From Brenneria bubanii (lineage in GTDB: Bacteria; Pseudomonadota; Gammaproteobacteria; Enterobacterales; Enterobacteriaceae): 64,000 bases of DNA. Location of the stretch: assembly GCF_022378355.1 (NCBI RefSeq), contig NZ_JAKMAJ010000003.1, positions 1 through 64,000 on the forward strand, given 5' to 3'. The notes beneath the pieces are model-generated. The model was not told the DNA's origin and did not search any database. It was given only the letters and a program-made list of their open reading frames with translations. Positions 9,222 through 19,591 of the stretch are shown here, one piece after another. The stretch's first letter is position 1; each line of letters begins with the position of its first letter. The translations under genes were made by a program, and so were the position numbers.

Positions 9222-10496
9222 CTAATGACCAACCGTCTGTTTGCGGAAAAGTTCTCTGAACACCGGATAAATGTCATCCGGCTCGCGAATATGCTGCATG
9301 GCGAAATTATCGAACGCATCATGCAGCATTTCATACTCACGCCACAGCGTTTGATGCGAACGCCGTGTGATTTCAATGTAGCTGTAATAGCGAACTATGG
9401 GCAGTAGCTGATTCGCCAGAATCTGATGACACAGCGGCGAATCGTCTGCCCAGTTATCGCCGTCCGATGCCTGCGCCGCATAGATATTCCATTGCGCCGG
9501 ATCGTAGCGATCGCGCACGACTTCCTCCATCAGCTTCAATGCGCTGGAAACAATGGTGCCGCCCGTTTCCTGCGAGTAGAAGAACTCCTGCTCATCAACC
9601 TCTTTAGCCTGTGTATGGTGACGAATATAGACCACTTCGACATTTTTATAATTTCTGCTGAGAAACAGATAAAGCAGAATATAAAAGCGCTTGGCCATAT
9701 CCTTGGTTGCCTGATCCATCGATCCGGAAACATCCATCAGACAGAACATTACCGCCTGGCTGGATGGCTCGGGCCGACGCTCATAGTTTCTGTACCGCAG
9801 GTCAAACGTATCGATAAAGGGGACGCGGGCAATTTTCTGACGTAGCTCCGCAATAGCCTGACGCAGGCGCTCTTCTTCCAGCAGTTGCACCGGTTCAGTC
9901 CGTTCCAGTCGGTCCAGCGTTTCTTCCAAAACGCGCAGCTCTCTGCGTTTCCCCGCGGTCATCGCCATACGGCGAGCCAGCGAATTTTGCAGCGAACGCA
10001 CGACGCTGATGTTGGCGGGAACGCCGTTGGCAGTGTATCCCGCGCGATGGGTTTTGTATTCGGTCAGCTGGCGGTGCTGTGTTTTCTTAAGATTCGGCAG
10101 CGCCAAATCTTCAAACAGCAGATCCAGATATTCGTCCTTGGATATCTGGAAGACGAACTCATCCTGGCCTTCGCCATCCTGGCTGGCCTCGCCCTGACCT
10201 GAGCCGCCGCCGCCGCCGCCCTGTGGACGCTCGATGCGATCGTTCTGCACAAAATGATCGTTGCCCGGATGGACGCGATTACGCCGTCCGCCTCGACCCT
10301 GATGAAACATGGGTTCGTTGATGTCGCCATTGGGGATCGACACCGATTCCCCACTGTCGATATCGGTTACCGAACGCTTGTTGATGGCCTCGGCAATCGA
10401 CTGTTTTATTTGCGACTTGTAACGGCGTAAAAAGCGTTGGCGGTTAACCGTGCTTTTGTTTTTGCCGTTTAGCCGTCGATCAATGAAATAGGCCAT
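9222..10496 (-). CDS. yeaH: UPF0229 protein YeaH (VWA-like partner of PrkA)
   Basis: The product (424 residues from the chosen start) matches YeaH, a conserved cytoplasmic protein of unknown activity that travels with PrkA-type kinases and SpoVR. The C-terminal half holds a von Willebrand A-like fold with the metal site DVSGS at about residues 255-259, and the middle has a six-Gly linker before [16 protein letters not shown]. In Bacillus the homologue is YhbH. I placed the start at ATG 10496 because the E. coli protein begins at the same point ([12 protein letters not shown]) and GGGAGG precedes it; an ATG at 10514 is also possible. It lies downstream of yeaG in the same operon. Confidence 0.94.
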   Translation of the reverse strand: MAYFIDRRLNGKNKSTVNRQRFLRRYKSQIKQSIAEAINKRSVTDIDSGESVSIPNGDINEPMFHQGRGGRRNRVHPGNDHFVQNDRIERPQGGGGGGSGQGEASQDGEGQDEFVFQISKDEYLDLLFEDLALPNLKKTQHRQLTEYKTHRAGYTANGVPANISVVRSLQNSLARRMAMTAGKRRELRVLEETLDRLERTEPVQLLEEERLRQAIAELRQKIARVPFIDTFDLRYRNYERRPEPSSQAVMFCLMDVSGSMDQATKDMAKRFYILLYLFLSRNYKNVEVVYIRHHTQAKEVDEQEFFYSQETGGTIVSSALKLMEEVVRDRYDPAQWNIYAAQASDGDNWADDSPLCHQILANQLLPIVRYYSYIEITRRSHQTLWREYEMLHDAFDNFAMQHIREPDDIYPVFRELFRKQTVGH

Positions 10497-10532
10497 ACTC
10501 CTCCCAAACGACATTGCCGACTTCTTGCATCA

Positions 10533-12467
10533 TTATGATGACTTCCTCACCCGCAGATACCATTCGCACAGCAAACGCACCTGTTTGCGGGTGTAGCCTT
10601 TCTCCATCATACGATCAACAAAGTCATCGTGCTTTTTCTGTTCATCCGTTGAGGTTTTGGTATTGAACGAAATCACCGGCAGCAGCTCTTCGGTGTTGGA
10701 GAACATTTTCTTCTCAATCACCGTCCGCAGCTTCTCGTAACTGGTCCAGTTTGGATTACGTCCGTTATTGTTGGCGCGAGCGCGCAAAACAAAGTTGACG
10801 ATTTCATTACGGAAATCCTTGGGATTACTGATACCAGCAGGTTTCTCGATTTTTTCCAGTTCGGCATTGAGCGACTCCCGATCAAACAGTTGTCCGGTAT
10901 CCGGGTCGCGATACTCCTGATCCTGAATCCAGAAGTCCGCATAGGTGACATAACGGTCGAAAATGTTCTGCCCATACTCAGAGTAGGATTCCAGATAGGC
11001 GGTTTGAATCTCTTTGCCGATGAATTCCGCGTATTTAGGAATGAGGTACCCCTTCAGGTGCTCAAGGTATTTTTCCGCAAACTCCTGAGGGAACTGTTCA
11101 CGTTCAATTTGCTGTTCCAGCACATAAAACAGATGTACCGGGTTGGCGGCGACTTCACTGTGATCGAAGTTAAAAACCCGGGAAAGTATTTTAAAGGCGA
11201 AACGGGTTGAAAGGCCGTTCATGCCTTCGTCCACGCCCGCATAGTCACGATATTCCTGGTAGGACTTGGCTTTCGGGTCGGTATCCTTCAGGCTTTCACC
11301 GTCGTAAACCCGCATTTTTGAATAAATGCTGGAGTTTTCCGGATCCTTCAGCCGCGACAGAATTGAGAAGCGAGCCAGCGTTTCCAGGGTGCCAGGGGCG
11401 CAAGGGGCATGCGTCAGTTCGCTGTGATTAAGCAGCTTGTCATAGATCTTGACCTCCTCGGAAACGCGCAGGCAATAGGGCACCTTCACGATATAGACAC
11501 GGTCGAGGAAGGCCTCGTTATTTTTGTTGTTGCGAAACTGCACCCATTCTGATTCGTTGGAGTGCGCCAGAATGATGCCGTTGAACGGCAGGGCGGCGAT
11601 GCCTTCGGTACCGTTATAGTTACCTTCCTGCGTCGCGGTCAATAAAGGGTGCAGCACCTTGATCGGCGCCTTGAACATTTCCACGAACTCCATGATGCCC
11701 TGGTTGGCGCGGCATAATGCGCCTGAGTAACCGTAGGCATCGGGGTCGTTCTGGGCATAGTGTTCCAGCTTGCGGATATCCACCTTGCCGACCAGCGCCG
11801 AGATATCCTGGTTGTTTTCATCCCCCGGCTCGGTTTTGGCAATACCTACCTGTGCCAGAATGGACGGCCATACTTTGATTACCTTGAATTTTGAGATGTC
11901 GCCGCCAAAGTCCTGAAGGCGTTTAGCCGCCCATGGCGACATGATGGTGCCCAGATAGCGTCGCGGTATGGCGTATTCTTTCTCCAGAATCGCCGCATCT
12001 TCCTGTGGATTGAACAGGCATAGCGGATGGTCGTTAACCGGGCTACGTTCTCCATCGGCGCTCAGAATATAAATAGGCACGTGTTGCATCAGCACCTTGA
12101 GGCGTTCAGCCAGCGAGGATTTACCGCCGCCGACCGGCCCCAGCAGATACAGAATTTGTTTCTTTTCTTCTAACCCCTGCGCGGCGTGTTTGAGATAAGA
12201 CACGATTTGTTCGATGGCCTCTTCCATGCCATAGAACTCTTCGAAAGCAGGGTAACGGGCAATGATCCGGTTTGAGAACAAACGGGATAGGCGCGACTCA
12301 TGAGCGGTATCCACCATTACGGGTTCACCGATGGCCATTAGCAATCTTTCAGCAGCGTTGGCATAGGCACTCCGATCTTGCTGACAGATAGTAAGGAATT
12401 CCTGTAGTGTGAACTCTTCATCCTTGGCAGCGTCGTAACGCTGACGGTAGTGATCAAATATGTTCAT
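10533..12467 (-). CDS. yeaG: PrkA-type serine protein kinase YeaG
   Basis: YeaG is a PrkA-family AAA+ ATPase and Ser/Thr protein kinase induced by nitrogen starvation and stationary phase. In E. coli it works with YeaH, and yeaGH is transcribed by sigma-54 with NtrC. The 644-residue protein has the PrkA AAA domain with the Walker A motif GPVGGGKS at residues 110-117 and the PrkA C-terminal domain; the length equals the E. coli protein. It is the first gene of yeaG-yeaH, with a sigma-54 type promoter about 100 bases upstream. ycgB (SpoVR), the third member of this conserved trio, lies on the same strand some 4 kb beyond yeaH. Confidence 0.96.
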   Translation of the reverse strand: MNIFDHYRQRYDAAKDEEFTLQEFLTICQQDRSAYANAAERLLMAIGEPVMVDTAHESRLSRLFSNRIIARYPAFEEFYGMEEAIEQIVSYLKHAAQGLEEKKQILYLLGPVGGGKSSLAERLKVLMQHVPIYILSADGERSPVNDHPLCLFNPQEDAAILEKEYAIPRRYLGTIMSPWAAKRLQDFGGDISKFKVIKVWPSILAQVGIAKTEPGDENNQDISALVGKVDIRKLEHYAQNDPDAYGYSGALCRANQGIMEFVEMFKAPIKVLHPLLTATQEGNYNGTEGIAALPFNGIILAHSNESEWVQFRNNKNNEAFLDRVYIVKVPYCLRVSEEVKIYDKLLNHSELTHAPCAPGTLETLARFSILSRLKDPENSSIYSKMRVYDGESLKDTDPKAKSYQEYRDYAGVDEGMNGLSTRFAFKILSRVFNFDHSEVAANPVHLFYVLEQQIEREQFPQEFAEKYLEHLKGYLIPKYAEFIGKEIQTAYLESYSEYGQNIFDRYVTYADFWIQDQEYRDPDTGQLFDRESLNAELEKIEKPAGISNPKDFRNEIVNFVLRARANNNGRNPNWTSYEKLRTVIEKKMFSNTEELLPVISFNTKTSTDEQKKHDDFVDRMMEKGYTRKQVRLLCEWYLRVRKSS

Positions 12468-12568
12468 AGCGATGCCCGTCCTTCGTCGATTAGCACAGAT
12501 TAAGAGAGCGTGTAGAGTGCGTACAGCCTATAATATTGCTCCCCGAAAGAAGAAATCCTCCTGAGTAC

Positions 12569-12585
12569 AGCAACCCTTATGCCAA
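12569..12585 (-). promoter_or_regulatory. Sigma-54 promoter of yeaGH
   Basis: On the minus strand the sequence reads TTGGCATAAGGGTTGCT. It matches the sigma-54 consensus with GG and GC separated by exactly 10 bases, upstream of yeaG at a sensible distance. This fits the known NtrC/sigma-54 control of yeaGH in E. coli. I found no clear NtrC palindrome further upstream. Confidence 0.8.
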
Positions 12586-12911
12586 CTTGTGGCCTGAGAG
12601 TAATATCATGGTTTTATCCCGTTTCGCTGACCCGAAAAAACTTCGCCTTCTGTATTAAAGCGTAGTTTGCATCCGTAAAATTTCCTCTTCTCAGCGGTGA
12701 TATTTTTAAGATATTCAATGACTCACTTCTTGATGATCGCCTGTAGCAGCGCGTGATGCGCGGCTTGGGCCGCCGGATGCCGCTGTGCGGAACAGCATGG
12801 TCATGTTGATATAAGTTATTCGCTTATCTTATTTTTATTTACACTAAGAGAAGCAGTGAACAGCAGAATCATCATCTTTAACGATGTTTGTCCGCTACAG
12901 GAAACGAAACT
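12586..12911. other. Divergent regulatory region between yeaG and mipA
   Basis: This stretch has no gene. Activator sites for the sigma-54 promoter of yeaG and the promoter of mipA should be here. An inverted repeat GCTGT-N5-ACAGC lies near 12782-12796. Its role is unknown. Confidence 0.5.
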
Positions 12912-13661
12912 GTGAATAAATCTCAACTATTACCGCTATCCGCTCTGATGCTGACGGTTGTCGCATTGCCCGCGGCCTATGCTGCCGATGTTTCTCTGGG
13001 ATTAGGCGCTGCCGGTGCGACATCGGTTTATCGTGGTGACGATAACCCTATTTATCCGCTGCCGATGCTGAGTTATGAAAGTGAAAACTTTTATTTTCGT
13101 GGTTTGGGCGCAGGCTATTATTTATGGAATGATGATCGAAACAGGCTATCGTTGACCGCGTATTATCTGCCGTTAGGGTTCAAGCCCGGCGACAACGATG
13201 ATATACGAATGAGGCAACTGGACAAGCGGCGCGGCACGCTGATGGCCGGCGCCGCCTATCGCCACATTGCCGAATGGGGCGAAATTCGCACTCTATTGAC
13301 CGGCGATACGCTGGATTACAGCAACGGCTTTATCTGGGATACCGCCTATCTTTACCGGTTTACCCTGGGTGATTTAACCATTGTGCCGGGCATCGGCGTG
13401 ACCTGGTTCAGCGAAAATATGAATCGTTATTATTACGGCGTCAGCAGCCAGGAATCGGCGCGCTCAGGCTTTCGTCGTTATCAGCCCGGCGACGGATGGG
13501 CGCCTTATGCCGAGCTTAGCGCCAGCTATCAAATAAATCCAAGCTGGAGTGCCTGGGCGGTTGGCCGTTATACCCGATTGTCTGATGAAATGAAGGATAG
13601 TCCGATAGTCGATAGCAGTTACAGCGCGCTGATGAGCATAGGCGTTAGCTACAGATTTTAA
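12912..13661 (+). CDS. mipA: MltA-interacting outer-membrane scaffolding protein MipA
   Basis: MipA is an outer-membrane beta-barrel family protein that in E. coli links the lytic transglycosylase MltA to the penicillin-binding protein PBP1B. The product (249 residues) starts with a signal peptide (MNKSQLLPLSALMLTVVALP, cleavage after AAYA) and ends with an aromatic residue (GVSYRF), the usual barrel C-terminus. Internal stretches FYFRGLGAGYYLWND and YYYGVSSQESARSGFRRY match the family closely. I chose the GTG at 12912, preceded by AGGA; a longer frame would start at a TTG at 12888 with a non-signal leader. It is divergent from yeaG as in E. coli. Confidence 0.9.
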   Translation: MNKSQLLPLSALMLTVVALPAAYAADVSLGLGAAGATSVYRGDDNPIYPLPMLSYESENFYFRGLGAGYYLWNDDRNRLSLTAYYLPLGFKPGDNDDIRMRQLDKRRGTLMAGAAYRHIAEWGEIRTLLTGDTLDYSNGFIWDTAYLYRFTLGDLTIVPGIGVTWFSENMNRYYYGVSSQESARSGFRRYQPGDGWAPYAELSASYQINPSWSAWAVGRYTRLSDEMKDSPIVDSSYSALMSIGVSYRF

Positions 13662-13773
13662 ATCAGCTTGATATGGCGGTGCATTTAATGCACCAAAATG
13701 GGTCGACGCTGCGCATTTGCACATAAATAAAGCATTGTGCGGCACGCTGTTTTTATCCGGGGGAAGCACAGCC

Positions 13774-14628
13774 ATGACGATCAAAAAGGTCAGTTTTCCG
13801 GATGGCGCCACCGTTCCGGCTATAGGGCAAGGCACCTGGTTTATGGGTGAGAGTCCGGAGCTGAAAGCGCAGGAAATTAAAGCATTACAGGCGGGTATTG
13901 AGTGCGGACTGACGTTGATCGATACCGCTGAAATGTATGCGGATGGCGGGGCGGAAGCGATCGTCGGTGAGGCGATCCGCGGCCGGCGCGACAAGGTGTA
14001 TCTGGTTTCTAAAGTTTATCCCCACAATGCCGGCGGTGAGAAAGCAGTAAAAGCCTGCGAGCAGAGTCTGGCGCGCCTGCAAACCGATTATATCGATTTG
14101 TATCTGTTGCATTGGCGCGGCGGTGTGCCACTGACGGAGACCATTACCGCCATGCGGCAACTGCAACGTGCGGGCAAAATTGGGCGCTGGGGCGTATCCA
14201 ACCTCGATACGGATGATATGCATGAGCTCTGGTCGCTGGAGGGCGGGCGGGAATGCATGACCAATCAGGTGCTCTACCATCTGGCCTCTCGGGGAATAGA
14301 GTTCGATTTACTGCCCTGGTGCCAGCAGCACCATGTGCCGGTTATGGCGTATTGTCCGATTGCTCAGGCGGGGCGGTTGCGTAACGGGTTATTTACTCAT
14401 CCCATCGTCAACGCCATCGCCCGACAGCATGGCATCACGCCGGCTCAGGTCTTGCTTGCCTGGGCTATCCGTCATCCTGGGATAATCGCCATACCCAAAG
14501 CCAGTTCGGTACAACATATCAGAGAGAATGCGCAGGTATTGGATATTGCCCTTCACGCCGATGATCTGGCCGTGCTCGATCAGGCTTTTCCGCCGCCGAA
14601 GGGTAAACAACGTTTGGATGTGGTGTAA
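13774..14628 (+). CDS. yeaE: Aldo/keto reductase YeaE
   Basis: YeaE is a cytoplasmic NADPH-dependent aldo-keto reductase; the E. coli enzyme reduces methylglyoxal. The 284-residue product has the E. coli length and the family tetrad in context: DTAEMYADGGAE (Asp and Tyr), SKVYPHN (Lys) and DLYLLHWRG (His). The C-terminal cofactor loop is IPKASSVQHIRENA. The ATG at 13774 has a GGGGGAAG ribosome binding site; an in-frame ATG at 13717 is too far upstream and lacks one. mipA-yeaE are probably cotranscribed. A strong hairpin terminator follows. Confidence 0.93.
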   Translation: MTIKKVSFPDGATVPAIGQGTWFMGESPELKAQEIKALQAGIECGLTLIDTAEMYADGGAEAIVGEAIRGRRDKVYLVSKVYPHNAGGEKAVKACEQSLARLQTDYIDLYLLHWRGGVPLTETITAMRQLQRAGKIGRWGVSNLDTDDMHELWSLEGGRECMTNQVLYHLASRGIEFDLLPWCQQHHVPVMAYCPIAQAGRLRNGLFTHPIVNAIARQHGITPAQVLLAWAIRHPGIIAIPKASSVQHIRENAQVLDIALHADDLAVLDQAFPPPKGKQRLDVV

Positions 14629-14642
14629 CACATCAAAAAATC

Positions 14643-14672
14643 ATGGCGCCTGAACGTGCGTTCAGGCGCCAT
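14643..14672. terminator. Terminator between convergent yeaE and yeaD
   Basis: The perfect 13-bp stem ATGGCGCCTGAAC / GTTCAGGCGCCAT has a 4-nt loop and is followed by TTTTC. It lies between the stop codons of two convergent genes. Confidence 0.85.
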
Positions 14673-14678
14673 TTTCAT

Positions 14679-15554
14679 TTATGACGACTTTTTGATGCGA
14701 ATAAGCGTGGATAAACGGGCAGGGGACTGCACGGTTGCGCTTAAAGGCTGGTTAATCCGAGCCGTTTCCACGCAGACAAAGGTTTTATAGCCGTCGTCGG
14801 TCATATCAGCGATGGTATGCGATAGTTCGGCGCCGGGATTCCACGCGACCACGTCGCTGTAATGGGTGTGCTGCACTTCAATCGTGCGTTGCAGCGCCGG
14901 ATCATTAATAAGGCTAATATCCTGCGGGCACGTATAAATGCGGTCGGTACGATCGCTAAAGACCAAATTTCCCTGTTGCTGAGAAAGCTGGCTCTGATTG
15001 ACTTTATCAATATAGCGATCGCCCAGTCCGCTGACGGCGATATCGCTGATATCGCCAATCTGGAAGTAGGTATGAAGCGCGCTGGTGATGCTGTAATCAC
15101 CATGGGCTTCCAGCTCGACATGACAGCTTTTACCCAGTTTGAAACGTGCGATAAGGGTAAACTCATGCGGCCAGTATTCACGGGTTTGTTCCGAGTCACG
15201 CAGAGTGAACGCGAGCTCCACACCCTGTTCATCTTCGCTATGGGACGTGAATTCCCACGGCAGCAGACGAGCAAAACCGTGATTAGGCTGGGCAAAAGGG
15301 CCAAACCAGGGAAAGCAGATAGGGATGCCGCCGCGAATGGCGACATTTTCCGTGAAGGCGCTGTTATCGCTCAGCCATAGAACCGGCTTTTCATTTGTTG
15401 GTTGCCAGTGCAGCAGATGCGCGCCCTGGAATGCTATGGCGGCATGAACCTGAGGGTGTTCGACAACAATTATCGGCAGTTGTTCTAACTGTCGCTGACT
15501 GAGGGTGGAGGTAATTTGTTTGCTGACGGGAAGTTTGAAAATCTTATCATTCAT
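14679..15554 (-). CDS. yeaD: D-hexose-6-phosphate mutarotase YeaD
   Basis: YeaD interconverts the alpha and beta anomers of hexose 6-phosphates. The 291-residue product shows the galactose-mutarotase-like fold markers: RGGIPICFPWFGPF with the phosphate-binding region, GFARLLPWEF with the His region, and ALHTYFQIGDI. It lies 85 bases downstream of gapA on the same strand, with a gapA terminator between, so read-through at most. The gene order yeaE-yeaD-gapA is the E. coli order. Confidence 0.94.
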   Translation of the reverse strand: MNDKIFKLPVSKQITSTLSQRQLEQLPIIVVEHPQVHAAIAFQGAHLLHWQPTNEKPVLWLSDNSAFTENVAIRGGIPICFPWFGPFAQPNHGFARLLPWEFTSHSEDEQGVELAFTLRDSEQTREYWPHEFTLIARFKLGKSCHVELEAHGDYSITSALHTYFQIGDISDIAVSGLGDRYIDKVNQSQLSQQQGNLVFSDRTDRIYTCPQDISLINDPALQRTIEVQHTHYSDVVAWNPGAELSHTIADMTDDGYKTFVCVETARINQPLSATVQSPARLSTLIRIKKSS

Positions 15555-15589
15555 GATGTTGCCTATTTTGGTTGTTGTTAATCAGCAAG

Positions 15590-15616
15590 TAAAAAGGGCG
15601 ACCGGAGGCCGCCCTT
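15590..15616 (-). terminator. Intrinsic terminator of gapA
   Basis: Read on the minus strand, the stem AAGGGCG / CGCCCTT with a 9-nt loop is followed by TTTTTAC, directly after the gapA stop codon. Confidence 0.85.
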
Positions 15617-15639
15617 CATCATTGAACTCTCACCCGAAC

Positions 15640-16978
<1,339 letters not shown>

Positions 16979-17401
16979 ATGGTTAATAAACCCTCTCAGC
17001 AAGCCTCGGCAAACTCGATTGAATTGACAGAAATACAGCGCTATGTCACCCAGCAAAAAGGCACCGAACCGCCTTTTTCGGGTAAGTTGCTGCATAACAA
17101 GCGCACCGGCATTTATCACTGTCTCTGCTGTCAGAAGCCGTTGTTTTATTCAGACAACAAGTTTGATTCCGGCTGCGGCTGGCCGAGCTTTGATCAGCCC
17201 GTATCCGCCGAAGCCATTCGCTACATCGACGATCGTTCACACAATATGCATCGTGTTGAGATTCGCTGTGGCAACTGTGACGCCCATTTAGGCCATGTTT
17301 TCCCCGACGGGCCTCAGCAGACCACCGGAGAGCGTTATTGCGTCAACTCCGCGTCATTGAGCTTTATTGATGCGGATGATGGCGAACGGCATGACGGGTG
17401 A
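16979..17401 (+). CDS. msrB: Peptide methionine-(R)-sulfoxide reductase MsrB
   Basis: MsrB repairs oxidised methionine (the R epimer) in proteins. The 140-residue product has four zinc ligands in two CxxC pairs (Cys48/Cys51 and Cys97/Cys100) and the catalytic Cys121 in [16 protein letters not shown] and [10 protein letters not shown] are family hallmarks. The ATG at 16979 has the ribosome binding site AAGGGAG. yeaC follows 62 bases later, as in E. coli. The N-terminus is a few residues longer than usual, and the function is secure. Confidence 0.96.
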   Translation: MVNKPSQQASANSIELTEIQRYVTQQKGTEPPFSGKLLHNKRTGIYHCLCCQKPLFYSDNKFDSGCGWPSFDQPVSAEAIRYIDDRSHNMHRVEIRCGNCDAHLGHVFPDGPQQTTGERYCVNSASLSFIDADDGERHDG

Positions 17402-17463
17402 CGTCGGATACTATAAAACGTCTTAGCTTTAAACGATTCAGCTCTGATGTGCGGGAACATGCG

Positions 17464-17736
17464 ATGCAACTTGATGACCTGATTAACGCAATGACGCCGG
17501 CGATCTACCAACGGCTGGTTACGGCGGTGGAGTTAGGGAAGTGGCCGGACGGCGTCGCCTTGTCTACGGAACAGAAAGCGAATTGCCTGCAAATGGTGAT
17601 GCTCTGGCAATCTCGCCACAATCAGCAGGCCGAGCACATGACGGTCGGCATTGGCGGGGAGATTGTGGTGAAAAGCAAACACGCGTTGAAACAACAGTTC
17701 AATGAATCGATCATGGTGAGGCGTCGTACCGGGTGA
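17464..17736 (+). CDS. yeaC: Conserved protein YeaC (DUF1315)
   Basis: This 90-residue cytoplasmic protein matches E. coli YeaC in length and sequence (YQRLVTAVELGKWPDGVALS then NCLQMVMLWQSRHN). Its function is unknown; the stable link with msrB across enterics may mean shared expression only. I chose the ATG at 17464, matching the E. coli start; a longer frame overlaps the end of msrB. Confidence 0.85.
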   Translation: MQLDDLINAMTPAIYQRLVTAVELGKWPDGVALSTEQKANCLQMVMLWQSRHNQQAEHMTVGIGGEIVVKSKHALKQQFNESIMVRRRTG

Positions 17737-17798
17737 GCGGTTAATTTATGCGGCCAAGCGGGCGCTGAGCCACTTCTGCCCTTGAGGCAAACATCCGC

Positions 17799-18446
17799 CT
17801 AATCAGAAGGAGCCAGGCCGGAGATGAATGTATTCAGATCGATCAGCGTCGCGCCTTTTTGCCGTATTTCTCGCAGCGCGGTCTGATCATCCGCCGGGTG
17901 GATATTCACGCCGCGGCAGCCGTCCACCAGCACATCCGTTGTGTAACCCAGTTCAAGAGCGTCCAGTACGCTGAATTTGACACAGTAGTCGGTGGCGATA
18001 CCCATCACGGTCAAGTGAGCGACATCATGCGCCCGCAGCCAGCCATCCAGATCGGTTTTTGCCCGGTGACCGTTATCAAAAAAGGCGCTATAGCTATCGA
18101 TATCGACCTGCACGCCTTTGCGCACCACCCAATCGATCGCCCGCTGGTTCAATGCCGGATGAAACGCGGCTCCGGCTTGATCCTGAACGCAATGAACGGG
18201 CCACCAAATCTGAGGCAGCCCATCCAGTTCCCCTTGCTCGCCCACGACTTTGCCGGCGTTGACGGCAAAGCTGCCATGATTGGCCGGATGCCAGTCCTGG
18301 CTGGCGATGACCATGACATCTGAAGCAGCGCAGGCCGCAATCGCCTGGTTTGCAATCTCAACCACGCGGTCGCCTTCATTGACGGCCAATGCGCCGCCGG
18401 GGCAAAAGTCATTTTGTAAATCAATTAATAACAGCGCCTTTTTCAT
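17799..18446 (-). CDS. pncA: Nicotinamidase PncA
   Basis: PncA hydrolyses nicotinamide to nicotinate for NAD salvage and also activates pyrazinamide. The 215-residue product carries the catalytic triad Asp9, Lys110 and Cys155 (GIATDYCVKFSVLDA) and the metal-binding DWHP motif (Asp51, His53) with a further His85. It follows ansA by 20 bases on the same strand, the operon arrangement known in E. coli. Confidence 0.95.
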   Translation of the reverse strand: MKKALLLIDLQNDFCPGGALAVNEGDRVVEIANQAIAACAASDVMVIASQDWHPANHGSFAVNAGKVVGEQGELDGLPQIWWPVHCVQDQAGAAFHPALNQRAIDWVVRKGVQVDIDSYSAFFDNGHRAKTDLDGWLRAHDVAHLTVMGIATDYCVKFSVLDALELGYTTDVLVDGCRGVNIHPADDQTALREIRQKGATLIDLNTFISGLAPSD

Positions 18447-18466
18447 CTGTCGACCTCGTGGTTTAT

Positions 18467-19486
18467 TTACTCGTTATCGCTCAGTTCGCCTCGCAGATTT
18501 TGCTGCATCAAGTGTCGAATTTGTTGCGGATCAAGATTCTGCCGGCTCAGCAGATAATGCAGCTTGGTCAGCGAAGCTTCAACCGTCATATCGAAACCGC
18601 TGATCACGCCGGCCTGCGCCAGGGCATTCCCCGTGGCGTAACCGCCCATATTCACCCGGCCGGAAATGCATTGCGTCAGGTTGACCACTACGATGCCGCG
18701 TTCCGATGCCTGACGCAGCTCATTCAGCAGACCGGCGCTTTGAGGGGCGTTGCCGACGCCGTAAGACCGTAATATCAATGCCTTCACCGGCTGACGCAGA
18801 AAGTTGCTCACCACATCCGCGGAGATGCCGGGATAGATGGTAATCACCCCGATAGGCTGCGGCGTGATGCTATGCACCCGCAGCGGGGGACAATTCTCGC
18901 AAGCCGTCGAGGGCGCCAGTCGGCGAATATGAATACCGGCTTCCAATAGCGGCGGATAGTTTGGCGAAGCAAACGCATCAAAACCGTCCGCATGCGCCTT
19001 AGTGGTCCGGTTGCCGCGCAGCAGCTTGTTGTTAAAGAATAGGGAAACTTCGTTGATTGGATGATTGGCCGCGACATACAGGGCATTGAGTAAATTGGTC
19101 TGGCCGTCGGAACGCAGTTCGGCGAGCGGAATTTGTGACCCTGTCACTATGACCGGCTTGGACAGATTTTCCAACATGAACGATAACGCCGAGGCGGTAA
19201 ACGCCATGGTGTCCGTGCCGTGTAAAATAACGAAGCCATCATAATTATCATAATTTTGCTGAATATCATCCGCGATGACCTGCCAGTCGTCAGGCGTCAT
19301 GTCGGAAGAGTCGATCAACGGCGAATATTCATGGATGGTGAATGCCGGCATCTCGGAACGGTGGAATTCCGGCATCAGCGCCAGTTGCTGTTGTAGATGC
19401 CCGGAGACGGGAATATAGCCGTTGGCGGAGCGCTGCATCCCGATTGTGCCGCCGGTATAGGCAACGTAGATAGATTTTTTTGGCAT
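18467..19486 (-). CDS. ansA: Cytoplasmic L-asparaginase I AnsA
   Basis: AnsA is the low-affinity cytoplasmic asparaginase (L-asparagine to aspartate and ammonia). The 339-residue protein has both active-site threonine signatures: YTGGTIGM near the N-terminus and LHGTDTMAFTAS about residue 90. The lack of a signal peptide separates it from periplasmic AnsB. It is the first gene of ansA-pncA and lies downstream of sppA, with a hairpin between. Confidence 0.95.
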   Translation of the reverse strand: MPKKSIYVAYTGGTIGMQRSANGYIPVSGHLQQQLALMPEFHRSEMPAFTIHEYSPLIDSSDMTPDDWQVIADDIQQNYDNYDGFVILHGTDTMAFTASALSFMLENLSKPVIVTGSQIPLAELRSDGQTNLLNALYVAANHPINEVSLFFNNKLLRGNRTTKAHADGFDAFASPNYPPLLEAGIHIRRLAPSTACENCPPLRVHSITPQPIGVITIYPGISADVVSNFLRQPVKALILRSYGVGNAPQSAGLLNELRQASERGIVVVNLTQCISGRVNMGGYATGNALAQAGVISGFDMTVEASLTKLHYLLSRQNLDPQQIRHLMQQNLRGELSDNE

Positions 19487-19542
19487 GGGTGATGTTAATC
19501 AGGATAAAAGCAGGATTATAGAGATAACCGCAAGGAAAAGCA

Positions 19543-19577
19543 GCCCGGCATGTTAACTCCAGAGGAGATTGCCGGGC
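19543..19577 (-). terminator. Probable terminator of sppA
   Basis: The 8-bp stem GCCCGGCA / TGCCGGGC encloses a 19-nt loop and is followed on the minus strand by TGCTTTTCC. It lies in the short space after sppA. The large loop lowers confidence. Confidence 0.5.
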
Positions 19578-19591
19578 CTGTCGTTCAAATG

